Positions 18,439 to 25,622 of a DNA stretch of 64,000 bases are shown piece by piece. The stretch is from DATIXJ01 sp963714795 (GTDB lineage Bacteria > Bacteroidota > Ignavibacteria > UBA10030 > SZUA-254): NCBI GenBank assembly GCA_963714795.1, contig CAVQPS010000009.1, positions 1 through 64,000 of the forward strand, given 5' to 3'. Position 1 is the first letter of the stretch. Each line of letters begins with the position of its first letter. The notes below the pieces were generated by a model. It ran no database searches and was not told the DNA's origin. It saw only the letters and a list, made by a program, of their open reading frames with translations. The position numbers and the translations under genes are program-made.

Positions 18439-18986
18439 AATAATTTTTCCTTCTCCAGAATTCTCATTCCGGTCAGAATGCCGCAAATCGATTTTCCGTC
18501 GCGGATTTCCTGCCGCTCGATCATGGCAGCAGCTTCATCGAGAGGAATAAATTTCAGCGTCATGGTTTGTTCGCCTTCTTCCAGTTTTCTGCCGCCGGCG
18601 GCTTCCGATAATCCGGTCGCAAGATAAATATGAAGAACTTCCGTGCAAAATCCGGGCGTCGTATAGATTGCCGTTAATTTTCTCCAATGCTGGGCATGAT
18701 AGCCGGTTTCTTCTTCAAGCTCACGTTGTGCGCAATGCAGCGGATCTTCGCCGCGTTCTAATTTTCCCGCGGGCAATTCGAGAATAAATTCATTCAGCGG
18801 ATATCGGTGTTGATGAACCAATATGATACGCCGGTCCGGAAAAACGGCGAGCACTACCGCGCCGCCGCCATGTTCGACAACTTCGCGAACAGATTTATTT
18901 CCGGAAGGATATTCAACATCATCGACAATAATATTGAAGACACGGCCGTGATAAACGTTGTTTCGCTTGAGGAGTTTAAGATTCAT
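18435..18986 (-). CDS. NUDIX hydrolase, ADP-ribose pyrophosphatase-like
   Basis: 183 aa. The complete Nudix box G-x5-E-x7-REL-x-EE-x-G is present (GKLERGEDPLHCAQ then RELEEETGY, about residues 76-98). Upstream EYPSGNKSVREVVEHGG and downstream YTTPGFCTEVLHIYLATGL match ADP-ribose/NDP-sugar pyrophosphatases (NudF/YffH type). It likely hydrolyses ADP-ribose or a similar nucleoside diphosphate derivative. Its start overlaps pyrE by 11 bp and its stop overlaps the next gene's GTG. Confidence 0.9.
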   Translation of the reverse strand: MNLKLLKRNNVYHGRVFNIIVDDVEYPSGNKSVREVVEHGGGAVVLAVFPDRRIILVHQHRYPLNEFILELPAGKLERGEDPLHCAQRELEEETGYHAQHWRKLTAIYTTPGFCTEVLHIYLATGLSEAAGGRKLEEGEQTMTLKFIPLDEAAAMIERQEIRDGKSICGILTGMRILEKEKLL

Positions 18987-19572
18987 TTGGTATCATTTTT
19001 TTTCTTGGTCGACTGCCCGGTTTATCTACAGGAATTCCTTCCTTACAAAGAAGGCATTCATCAGGTTTATATGTAACGACTTGCATCGTCAACGTTGCAA
19101 AGAAATTAGGGAATTCTATCTCCCCGCCGCTCCGGTCGACGATTGCGCCGACGCCGACGAGAATTCCGCCTTGCCGATTGACGATATCGATCACTTCACG
19201 AACCGAACCACCGGTGGTAACGACATCTTCACAGACGAGCACGCGCTCACCGGAGGCAATTTCAAATCCGCGGCGTAACTGCATCTCCATGTCCTTCCGC
19301 TCGGTAAACATGGTGCGCACGTTCAGTTGTCTGCCGACTTCCTGTCCGACAACGATCCCTCCGAGCGCCGGAGCAATCACGACATCAATCGGCTTGTCGT
19401 GAAATGCCGCGGCGATTTCACCGCAGAGTTTCGTCGCAAATTCCGGATATTGAAGAACCTTTGCACACTGAAAATAGTGCGGACTGTGCAAGCCCGATGT
19501 GAGCTGGAAATGTCCGTCCAGCAACGCTTTGGATTGTTTGAAAAGAGAAAGGATTTCTTCGTTCGTCATCAC
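18976..19572 (-). CDS. pyrE: Orotate phosphoribosyltransferase
   Basis: 198 aa. The type I PRTase PRPP loop is VLVCEDVVTTGGSVREVIDI (about residues 111-130), and the N-terminus LLDGHFQLTSGLHSPHYFQC matches PyrE. It converts orotate and PRPP to OMP in de novo pyrimidine synthesis. It overlaps the pterin dehydratase gene by 4 bp upstream and NUDIX downstream. The C-terminus carries a basic tail (GSRPRKKMIPNES). carB of the same pathway lies at 49.9-53.1 kb. Confidence 0.95.
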   Translation of the reverse strand: MMTNEEILSLFKQSKALLDGHFQLTSGLHSPHYFQCAKVLQYPEFATKLCGEIAAAFHDKPIDVVIAPALGGIVVGQEVGRQLNVRTMFTERKDMEMQLRRGFEIASGERVLVCEDVVTTGGSVREVIDIVNRQGGILVGVGAIVDRSGGEIEFPNFFATLTMQVVTYKPDECLLCKEGIPVDKPGSRPRKKMIPNES

Positions 19573-19844
19573 AGTTTGTCGATTTGACTGGCAAGCGCAA
19601 AATCTTTTTCCGTCAGCCCGCCGGCGCTGTGCGTGGAAAGCGTGAGCGTGACTTTATTCCATCGCACATCGATATCGGGATGATGATTCGCTTTTTCCGC
19701 AAGCAACGCGACGGAATTGACGAATCCCATTGCATGAACGAAATCGGCATGCTCGAATGTCTTGCGAATTTCTTTTCCGGCAAGATTCCATTTATTCAAA
19801 CCTGACAGCGCTTTGGTAACTTCAGAATCGGTTAACAGTTTCAT
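19569..19844 (-). CDS. phhB: Pterin-4a-carbinolamine dehydratase
   Basis: 91 aa from ATG 19844, chosen because AAGGAG lies 6 bp upstream; the upstream in-frame start lacks one. The family motif E-x3-H-H-P-x5-W-x9-H is exact (EKANHHPDIDVRW then NKVTLTLSTH). The enzyme dehydrates 4a-hydroxytetrahydropterin; in bacteria without aromatic amino-acid hydroxylases such proteins have been linked to pterin or molybdopterin metabolism. It sits two genes from the CADD-like para-aminobenzoate synthase, supporting a folate/pterin theme. Confidence 0.92.
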   Translation of the reverse strand: MKLLTDSEVTKALSGLNKWNLAGKEIRKTFEHADFVHAMGFVNSVALLAEKANHHPDIDVRWNKVTLTLSTHSAGGLTEKDFALASQIDKL

Positions 19845-19855
19845 CGAAACTCCTT

Positions 19856-20383
19856 TCACAATGAAGGGATGTTGGAATGATGTTCCATCAATTTTTTCCA
19901 TTCACTCCGTAAAATAATATGTTTGGAATCGACGGCGCGGTCGATTGCAAGTATACCGTCGAGATGATCGATCTCATGCTGAAGCAATTCCGACAAACCG
20001 CCGTTCGCCGTCAATGTTTTTCTTTTCCCTGATTCATCCTGAAATCGAACGGTAATAATTGTGAAGCGTTTCACTTTCACAAGAATGTCGGGAAATGAAA
20101 AACAATCATCCCACAGCGTCATCAATTGCCGGGATCGCTTCGTCACGACCGGATTGATAATGGCAACCGGTTCATCGTGATTGAGAAACAGAATTCTGAG
20201 CGAACTGCCGATTTGCGGAGCGGCAATTCCCCTGCCGAATCCTTTCCGGCGGCGAAAATTAGCAAGAGTATCCCGCAAATCGTTGATCGTCGAGCGAAGT
20301 TCCGGATCAGAGAAATTCTTCACGCGCGAACATTTCACACGCAACAGCGGATTGCCGAGAAGAAGAATGTCTCTGATTGCCAT
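19856..20383 (-). CDS. def: Peptide deformylase, divergent
   Basis: 175 aa. Motif 1 is GRGIAAPQIG (from G50), motif 2 is WDDCFSFPD with the metal-binding Cys94 but DDCFS in place of the usual EGCLS, and motif 3 is LQHEIDHLDG (His136, Glu137, His140). All three metal ligands and the catalytic Glu are therefore present. The substitution in motif 2 places this among divergent or type III-like deformylases. It removes formyl groups from nascent N-terminal methionine, if active. Located between the CADD-like and pterin dehydratase genes on one transcript. Confidence 0.85.
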   Translation of the reverse strand: MAIRDILLLGNPLLRVKCSRVKNFSDPELRSTINDLRDTLANFRRRKGFGRGIAAPQIGSSLRILFLNHDEPVAIINPVVTKRSRQLMTLWDDCFSFPDILVKVKRFTIITVRFQDESGKRKTLTANGGLSELLQHEIDHLDGILAIDRAVDSKHIILRSEWKKLMEHHSNIPSL

Positions 20384-20386
20384 CGG

Positions 20387-21076
20387 TCAATTCATTGAAG
20401 GTTGAACATACGAACGGTAAACCCCGTCCAATAACTGAAGCATTGCTTTGGAAGACCGTTCAGCAGCGGCCAGCACCAGTTGACAATCGGCTTCCGAAGA
20501 AACATAATCGGCAAGAATTTTCCGCTCGCCGCCGGAATGATAAATATCCGCTTCCTGGTGAACGGTAAAAAATGAAAGCGATACTGCGTCGGTGATGTCA
20601 TAAAACTTTTTCAGTCCATCGATTTTGACTTTTGCAACTTCCGGAATTTGCGATTCATACGCGTACAGTGCCGATACGCCTTCAAGAAACGAACCGTTCC
20701 GCGTGATTGAACGAAGCTCATCGATCGCTTGTTTTGTTTCGGGAAGTAGTGGAGTAGTCTCCGCAACCGTAGCGGTGACACCTAACGATTCAGCAAATTT
20801 AATCCAAAGTCCGGGATGGTTTCCTTCGCCGCGTTCTTCTTCGAGAAGATTTTCCAGAAGTTCCTGACGAACGGCAAGATGCGGCGTATTGGCATGTGTC
20901 GCGCTCAGCAATGTCGGAAATGCCTGCACGAAGTGATAATATTGCTTTGCATATTCACGCAAAGCTTCACGGCTCAGTTTGCCCATCGTCCATGTTTGAT
21001 AAAACGGATGGTTCAGCATACTGTTGTGCTTGATAATATTGTCAAGCTGCTGTAAGAACGAATCGGTTGAGGTCAT
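20387..21076 (-). CDS. CADD-like di-metal oxygenase, probable para-aminobenzoate synthase
   Basis: 229 aa from ATG 21076 (GGAGAA just upstream). The fold is TenA/PqqC-like. Residues corresponding to the di-metal ligands of Chlamydia trachomatis CADD (E81, H88, E142, H174, D178, H181) are E80, H87, E141, H173, D177 and H180, a constant offset of one. The sacrificial Tyr27 corresponds to Tyr26 (HPFYQTW) and Lys152 to Lys151 (VAKVKIDGL). CADD makes para-aminobenzoate for folate by self-sacrifice of its own tyrosine, bypassing PabABC. The numbering match is from memory of the literature. Neighbours include pterin dehydratase, consistent with a folate role. Confidence 0.85.
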   Translation of the reverse strand: MTSTDSFLQQLDNIIKHNSMLNHPFYQTWTMGKLSREALREYAKQYYHFVQAFPTLLSATHANTPHLAVRQELLENLLEEERGEGNHPGLWIKFAESLGVTATVAETTPLLPETKQAIDELRSITRNGSFLEGVSALYAYESQIPEVAKVKIDGLKKFYDITDAVSLSFFTVHQEADIYHSGGERKILADYVSSEADCQLVLAAAERSSKAMLQLLDGVYRSYVQPSMN

Positions 21077-21110
21077 ATGTTCTCCGATGATGATGGTGAT
21101 GAATGATGAT

Positions 21111-21929
21111 TTAGAAAAAACCTTCCGCCCGTCTGACTTTCCCGAGCGTTCTGCCGAGAAACCGTGCGCCGATTTCCGCAAACTTGTGTGGAATATCGCT
21201 TACGAAGAATTGTAAATTCGCTTTTTGAGAACTCGGGTTGCGCAGATCCTGTTCATCCAGTGCAGACTCAACTTCGGCCGCAGTCGCAAGCCCCGAATCG
21301 ATCAGAGTTATTTCGTTATCGAAAACCGAGCGAATCACTTTTTCCAAAATCGGATAATGTGTACATCCGAGGACGAGTGTATCGATTTTCTGAAGTTTCA
21401 AGGGAAAGAGATATTCCCTGGCGATCATTTCCGTTGCCTTGTGATCAATCCAGCCCTCTTCGGCAAGCGGGACAAACAGAGGACATGCCTGTCCGATGAC
21501 GGTCGCACTACTATCGAACTGCCGGATTGCATTTGTGTAGGCGTTGCTGGCGATCGTTCCGACAGTTCCGATGACGCCGATCCGTTTTTTTCGTGTCGCC
21601 TCGACGGCGGCTTTCGCTCCCGGCACAATCACGCCGACGACAGGTACTCTCGAATGTTTCTGCACAACTTCGAGTGCAACCGACGAGACGGTGTTGCAGG
21701 CGATGATGATCATTTTGACATCATGACTGACGAGAAAGTCGGTATCCTGTGCAGCATATTCGCGGACGACCTGAGGAGATTTCGGACCGTATGGCACACG
21801 TGCCGTGTCACCGAAATAAACGATATTTTCATGCGGCAGCCGGTTGGTGAGCGCCTGGACAACCGTCAACCCGCCGATGCCGGAATCAAAAACTCCGATA
21901 GGTTTCGAGTGATTGGATTTCGAAGTCAT
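21111..21929 (-). CDS. murI: Glutamate racemase
   Basis: 272 aa. Both catalytic cysteine motifs are present: IACNTVS (about residue 76) and LGCTHYP (about 187), plus the N-terminal IGVFDSGIGGLTVVQAL. It supplies D-glutamate for peptidoglycan. It is the first gene of the eight-gene minus-strand operon; a TTGTGA-N17-TATATT promoter ends only 13 bp before the ATG. Confidence 0.95.
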   Translation of the reverse strand: MTSKSNHSKPIGVFDSGIGGLTVVQALTNRLPHENIVYFGDTARVPYGPKSPQVVREYAAQDTDFLVSHDVKMIIIACNTVSSVALEVVQKHSRVPVVGVIVPGAKAAVEATRKKRIGVIGTVGTIASNAYTNAIRQFDSSATVIGQACPLFVPLAEEGWIDHKATEMIAREYLFPLKLQKIDTLVLGCTHYPILEKVIRSVFDNEITLIDSGLATAAEVESALDEQDLRNPSSQKANLQFFVSDIPHKFAEIGARFLGRTLGKVRRAEGFF

Positions 21930-21942
21930 AAATAGTGTGAAT

Positions 21943-21971
21943 AATATAGGAAAAGCGCCCTGTATTCACAA
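21943..21971 (-). promoter_or_regulatory. Promoter of the murI operon (very short leader)
   Basis: On the minus strand TTGTGA (21971-21966), a 17-bp spacer and TATATT (21948-21943) are followed by 13 bp and the murI ATG. The predicted transcript would have only about 6-8 nt of leader, so initiation may not use a Shine-Dalgarno. Confidence 0.5.
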
Positions 21972-22034
21972 ACCCAAGTTATTTTTGGAGAAGCCTAACT
22001 TCATTCAAATGAACAGGATGACGGATTTTTCCCA

Positions 22035-22162
22035 TCAATAAAATTCAAACGTAGCCGGTTCTTCCGGTTTGAGTCTCTCCAAAACATTTTGTATCTTACC
22101 TGCCATTCGGATTTCCTCAAAAAGATACGGTAAAAGGCGATTTTTCTTCAATAAAATTCAAA
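22035..22162 (+). repeat. Direct repeat TCAATAAAATTCAAA (two copies)
   Basis: A perfect 15-bp direct repeat occurs at 22035-22049 and 22148-22162, one copy before and one after the predicted promoter at 22069-22097. The second copy lies about 10 bp before the start codon. It may be a duplicated leader or a regulator-binding pair. Confidence 0.5.
22069..22097 (+). promoter_or_regulatory. Promoter of small membrane protein/aldehyde dehydrogenase genes
   Basis: TTGAGT (22069-22074), 17-bp spacer, TATCTT (22092-22097). The predicted leader of about 70 nt contains the second 15-bp repeat. Confidence 0.45.
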
Positions 22163-22172
22163 GGTCAGTTTG

Positions 22173-22652
22173 ATGGAACGATTTGTCATTTTAATATTAC
22201 ATTTCCTCGGTTTCGGACTTCTCGTCACGGTAAACGTTGCCGGATTTATCCTCAACCGTCAATATAAAAAAGCTCCCGATCTTCAATCGAAAGCCGTTCT
22301 TCTCCGGGCAATGAAACCGGTCGGTTTATTAAGCCCGATTGCCGTTCTGATCATGCTCATTACGGGCATCGGCAACATGCATGCATTGGGTCTCGGCGTG
22401 TTGGATTTGGGATGGCTAACTGCAAAAATTATGTTCTTCGCTATTACCGTCATCAGCGGCATCCTTCTCGGCATACAATCGGGCAAACGCGGGAAGCTTG
22501 TTCAGCAAATGGCAAACGGCCAGGCACCGCAAAATGCCAGCGACTTGCTGGCCGGATACGATCGACAAGTTTCGTTATCGTATATCGTGATGCCGTTATT
22601 GATCCTTATCATTCTTGCACTTTCGGTTTACGGAAAACTCGGAGGACAATAG
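22173..22652 (+). CDS. Four-helix membrane protein of unknown function
   Basis: 159 aa from ATG 22173. Four hydrophobic helices (about residues 4-26, 48-68, 75-98 and 130-152) with a conserved-looking His in the first (ILHFLGFGLL) and MHALGLG between helices 2 and 3. The pattern resembles DUF2269/CopD-like integral membrane proteins, but I cannot assign a family with certainty. The stop is 3 bp before the GTG of the aldehyde dehydrogenase gene, whose GGAGGA ribosome-binding site lies inside this gene's end, so the two are co-translated. Confidence 0.7.
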   Translation: MERFVILILHFLGFGLLVTVNVAGFILNRQYKKAPDLQSKAVLLRAMKPVGLLSPIAVLIMLITGIGNMHALGLGVLDLGWLTAKIMFFAITVISGILLGIQSGKRGKLVQQMANGQAPQNASDLLAGYDRQVSLSYIVMPLLILIILALSVYGKLGGQ

Positions 22653-22655
22653 TTC

Positions 22656-24158
22656 GTGCGTGAGTATTTGCTCTATAGTAACGGGAATTTTGTTCCATCG
22701 TCTTCGAAACTGACATTCGATTCGATCAATCCGTTCAATCAGGAAATCGTTGCACGTGTCGCGCGGGCGAATGTGGATGATACCAAGAAGGCGATCGCCG
22801 CGGCACGCTCGGCGTTCGATAACGGACCGTGGCAGAAGATGTCGCGTGAAGAGCGAAGCGCACTTATCAAAGCCGTTTCAGACAAGATCAACGAACGCAA
22901 ATCGGAACTCGAACAGCTTGAAATCGAAGACTCCGGCTCGACACTCAGAAAAGTGAAAGACGATATTTATCTGAGCGCGCGGGCGATGAATTATTTTTCC
23001 AAGCTCGCACTACTCGATCCGGTCACACCGGTCGAAGGACTTTCCAAACCGGGATTCAGCAAAAATTTATTAGTACGGGAACCGGTCGGAGTCGTCGCAG
23101 CAATTACGCCGTGGAATTTTCCGTTGAAGATGGCGGTGTGGAAATTAGGTCCGGCGCTCGCTGCCGGAAACACGGTCGTTTTGAAACCGTCGGAAATAAC
23201 GCCGGTGACAGCGATGGAGCTTGCGAAAATATTTCATGAAGTTGGATTCCCGCCGGGCGTCGTCAATATCATACCCGGCTTCGGCAATGAAATCGGCGAC
23301 GAGCTCACGACCAATCCAATGGTAGATAAAGTTTCTTTCACCGGTTCGACTGCCACGGGAAAGCGGATCATGGAACATGCCGCACGATCGTTAAAAAAAT
23401 GCACGCTCGAATGCGGCGGGAAATCCGCAAACATCGTTCTGGATGACGCAGATTTCAATATTGCGGTCGATGGAACGTTCTACGGCATTTTTTATCACCA
23501 GGGACAATGTTGCGAAGCCGGTTCGCGGTTATTTCTGCATTCATCCATTCATGATGAATTTGTACAGCAATTGATCGCCAAAACAAAAAAGATGAAAATG
23601 GGCGATCCCAAAAGTTTCGAAACGCATATCGGACCGGTGGTTTCTCAAACTCAACGCGACCGCGTATTACAGTACATTCAATCGGGAAAACAACAAGGTG
23701 CGACGCTTGCGACCGGTGGATCTGTTCCGAATAATCCGGAATTGCAAAAAGGATTTTTCATCGAACCGACAATCTTCACCAATGTCAAGAATACGATGAC
23801 GATTGCACGGGAAGAAATATTCGGTCCCGTTCTTTCCGTCATCAAATTCAATACTATCGAAGAAGCGGTCGCTCAGGCAAATGATTCGGTGTACGGCCTC
23901 GGCGGCGGAGTCTGGTCGAAGGATCAGGAAAAAGCTTTACGGGTGGCTAAACAATTACATGCCGGAACCGTTTGGATCAACGAATGGCATTTGATTTCCG
24001 AGAAAGCGCCGTTCGGCGGATATAAACAAAGCGGCATCGGCCGGGAATTCGGCATCGAGGGATTGCACGAATATATGGAAATGAAACATCTGCACATCGA
24101 CGAAACCGGTGTGCGTGAAAAAAAACCATGGTATGATGCGGTTGTTCCGGCATCATAA
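22656..24158 (+). CDS. NAD(P)+-dependent aldehyde dehydrogenase
   Basis: 500 aa, GTG start with GGAGGA 9 bp upstream. Catalytic signature regions are intact: TPWNFPLKMAVWKLGPALAA, FTGSTATGKRIM, LECGGKSANIV with the general-base Glu, and the catalytic Cys in GQCCEAGSRLF. The C-terminal IGREFGIEGLHEYMEMKH is typical of the betaine/retinal-aldehyde (ALDH1/2-like) branch. Physiological substrate cannot be told from sequence. It is the second gene in the unit with the four-helix membrane protein, and the lipoprotein gene follows after 32 bp. Confidence 0.93.
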   Translation: MREYLLYSNGNFVPSSSKLTFDSINPFNQEIVARVARANVDDTKKAIAAARSAFDNGPWQKMSREERSALIKAVSDKINERKSELEQLEIEDSGSTLRKVKDDIYLSARAMNYFSKLALLDPVTPVEGLSKPGFSKNLLVREPVGVVAAITPWNFPLKMAVWKLGPALAAGNTVVLKPSEITPVTAMELAKIFHEVGFPPGVVNIIPGFGNEIGDELTTNPMVDKVSFTGSTATGKRIMEHAARSLKKCTLECGGKSANIVLDDADFNIAVDGTFYGIFYHQGQCCEAGSRLFLHSSIHDEFVQQLIAKTKKMKMGDPKSFETHIGPVVSQTQRDRVLQYIQSGKQQGATLATGGSVPNNPELQKGFFIEPTIFTNVKNTMTIAREEIFGPVLSVIKFNTIEEAVAQANDSVYGLGGGVWSKDQEKALRVAKQLHAGTVWINEWHLISEKAPFGGYKQSGIGREFGIEGLHEYMEMKHLHIDETGVREKKPWYDAVVPAS

Positions 24159-24190
24159 ACATCAATCAATCATCAGATGGAGTACATATT

Positions 24191-25189
24191 ATGAAAACGT
24201 TTTTTGTTCTTGGCATGCTGGTCGGCTTATTCTTCGCTGGCTGCGAAAAAAAGATCGAGCCGGTGAAAGTCGGCGAGCTGAACGATTACCGCGACCCCGC
24301 ATACGGATTCAAGATCCAGTATCCGAAAGAATGGAAACAACTGGGAACAGCGGGCAAGGCGGTCTTTACAAAATCGCAGGAAGTGCTCGACAAGTTTATG
24401 GATCCGCGTTCGGGTGAAGCGGGTGCACAGGTTACCGTTGAAGTAATTCAGTACGACGGTAAGAAATTCGACGATATCGTTTCACAGGCAAAAGAGGATA
24501 TGAAACAAGCTGATTACCAACTCGATGCCAACAGTACTCAAGCGATGCAACTCAGCGGAAAACCTGCCACAATGATCGCCTATTCAATTAAGGCAACGAC
24601 AAAGACCAATATTTACGGACATCAGATTTTTGTCGCCGGCGACACCGCAATCTATAAATTGGACTTCGAAGGATATGGCGATCAGTATGCGGCACACATG
24701 AATGTATTTGATACGATGAAGAGTACGTTTGCCGCGCCAATTATTGAAATTAAAAAGCCGGATGTGTGGAATCCGTCGCCGAATATGAGCGTCTATCCCG
24801 GTGGCACATTTTTTACCATGCAGTATCCTGAAAATCTTGAGCCGGTTCAGGTTTCCAAAGGTAACAACGATTACGCGATGGAAATGCGCGCCGATCGGCG
24901 GGATTGCAGTATTCACATCGATGTTTTCGGTGCAAAAAAATTGACCGTTGAAAAAGTATGGGATCAGAATAAAGGAAGATACAAAGCAAAAGCGACGGGT
25001 AATTCAACGATCGACGGCAATACGGCTATCTGGGTCGATTATTCCGTTATGAAAGACATTAACAGCCGCGCGTATTTCGTCGTGAAGAACGATAAAGTAA
25101 TCCGCACGACGATTAATTATTTCGCACCGCAGAAAGATATTTATTTCCCGGTTTTTGAAAAATGCGTCAACTCCATAAAATTAAAATAA
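24191..25189 (+). CDS. Lipoprotein with two PsbP/MOG1-like-looking halves
   Basis: 332 aa. The signal peptide ends in a lipobox (LFFAGC, Cys18). The mature part appears to contain two similar alpha/beta halves, each beginning with a short peptide-FxIQYPKEW or FTMQYPENL motif (about residues 36 and 212) and ending with a Y...F...NSIKL/TMKSTF strand. That pattern resembles PsbP-like/DcrB folds found in bacterial lipoproteins, but I base this on pattern only. No catalytic residues are evident. It is followed after 10 bp by the YbjQ-like gene. Confidence 0.65.
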   Translation: MKTFFVLGMLVGLFFAGCEKKIEPVKVGELNDYRDPAYGFKIQYPKEWKQLGTAGKAVFTKSQEVLDKFMDPRSGEAGAQVTVEVIQYDGKKFDDIVSQAKEDMKQADYQLDANSTQAMQLSGKPATMIAYSIKATTKTNIYGHQIFVAGDTAIYKLDFEGYGDQYAAHMNVFDTMKSTFAAPIIEIKKPDVWNPSPNMSVYPGGTFFTMQYPENLEPVQVSKGNNDYAMEMRADRRDCSIHIDVFGAKKLTVEKVWDQNKGRYKAKATGNSTIDGNTAIWVDYSVMKDINSRAYFVVKNDKVIRTTINYFAPQKDIYFPVFEKCVNSIKLK

Positions 25190-25199
25190 GGAACAGGCA

Positions 25200-25529
25200 A
25201 TGGATCATGCATTAGTCACAACTGCCTTTACTCTCGACGGGTATCGTGTGACCAAACAGCTCGGGTTGGTTCGCGGCATTACCGTCCGTTCCCGCTCGAT
25301 CATCGGCAACATCGGCGCCGGCATACAAACACTGTTCGGCGGCAACATTTCACTGTATCAGGAATTGTGTGAACATGCGCGGCAGGAAGCGTACGAAATC
25401 ATGATGCAGCACGCTCAATACATGGGCGCCAACGCCGTCATCGGCATGCGCTATGATGCCAATGAAGTTGCCGCGGGCGTCACCGAAGTGCTTGCGTACG
25501 GCACCGCGGTCGTCGTGGAAAAAATGTGA
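25200..25529 (+). CDS. YbjQ/UPF0145 family protein
   Basis: 109 aa, usual length for the family. Signatures: GYRVTKQLGLVRGITVRSRS, GNISLYQELCEHARQEAYE, ANAVIGMRYDAN and VLAYGTAVVVE. YbjQ proteins form pentameric rings and have been called heavy-metal-binding-like domains; their role is undefined. The gene ends the unit that started at 22173, with a terminator at 25563-25597. Confidence 0.9.
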   Translation: MDHALVTTAFTLDGYRVTKQLGLVRGITVRSRSIIGNIGAGIQTLFGGNISLYQELCEHARQEAYEIMMQHAQYMGANAVIGMRYDANEVAAGVTEVLAYGTAVVVEKM

Positions 25530-25562
25530 CAGCATTCCGGTCATACGTTTGATGTACAACAT

Positions 25563-25597
25563 GGCACGGCAGGAATCTGCTGTGCCTTTTTTATTTT
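25563..25597 (+). terminator. Rho-independent terminator after the YbjQ gene
   Basis: GGCACGGCAG (25563-25572), loop GAAT and CTGCTGTGCC (25577-25586) form a 10-bp stem with one G-T wobble, followed by TTTTTTATTTT. Confidence 0.85.
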
Positions 25598-25622
25598 CAC
25601 TCACAATGAAAAGTAATCTCCT

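Noticed and set aside
21225..21935. 236-codon open frame antisense to glutamate racemase
   Set aside because: The racemase has both catalytic Cys motifs; the antisense reading has no family resemblance.
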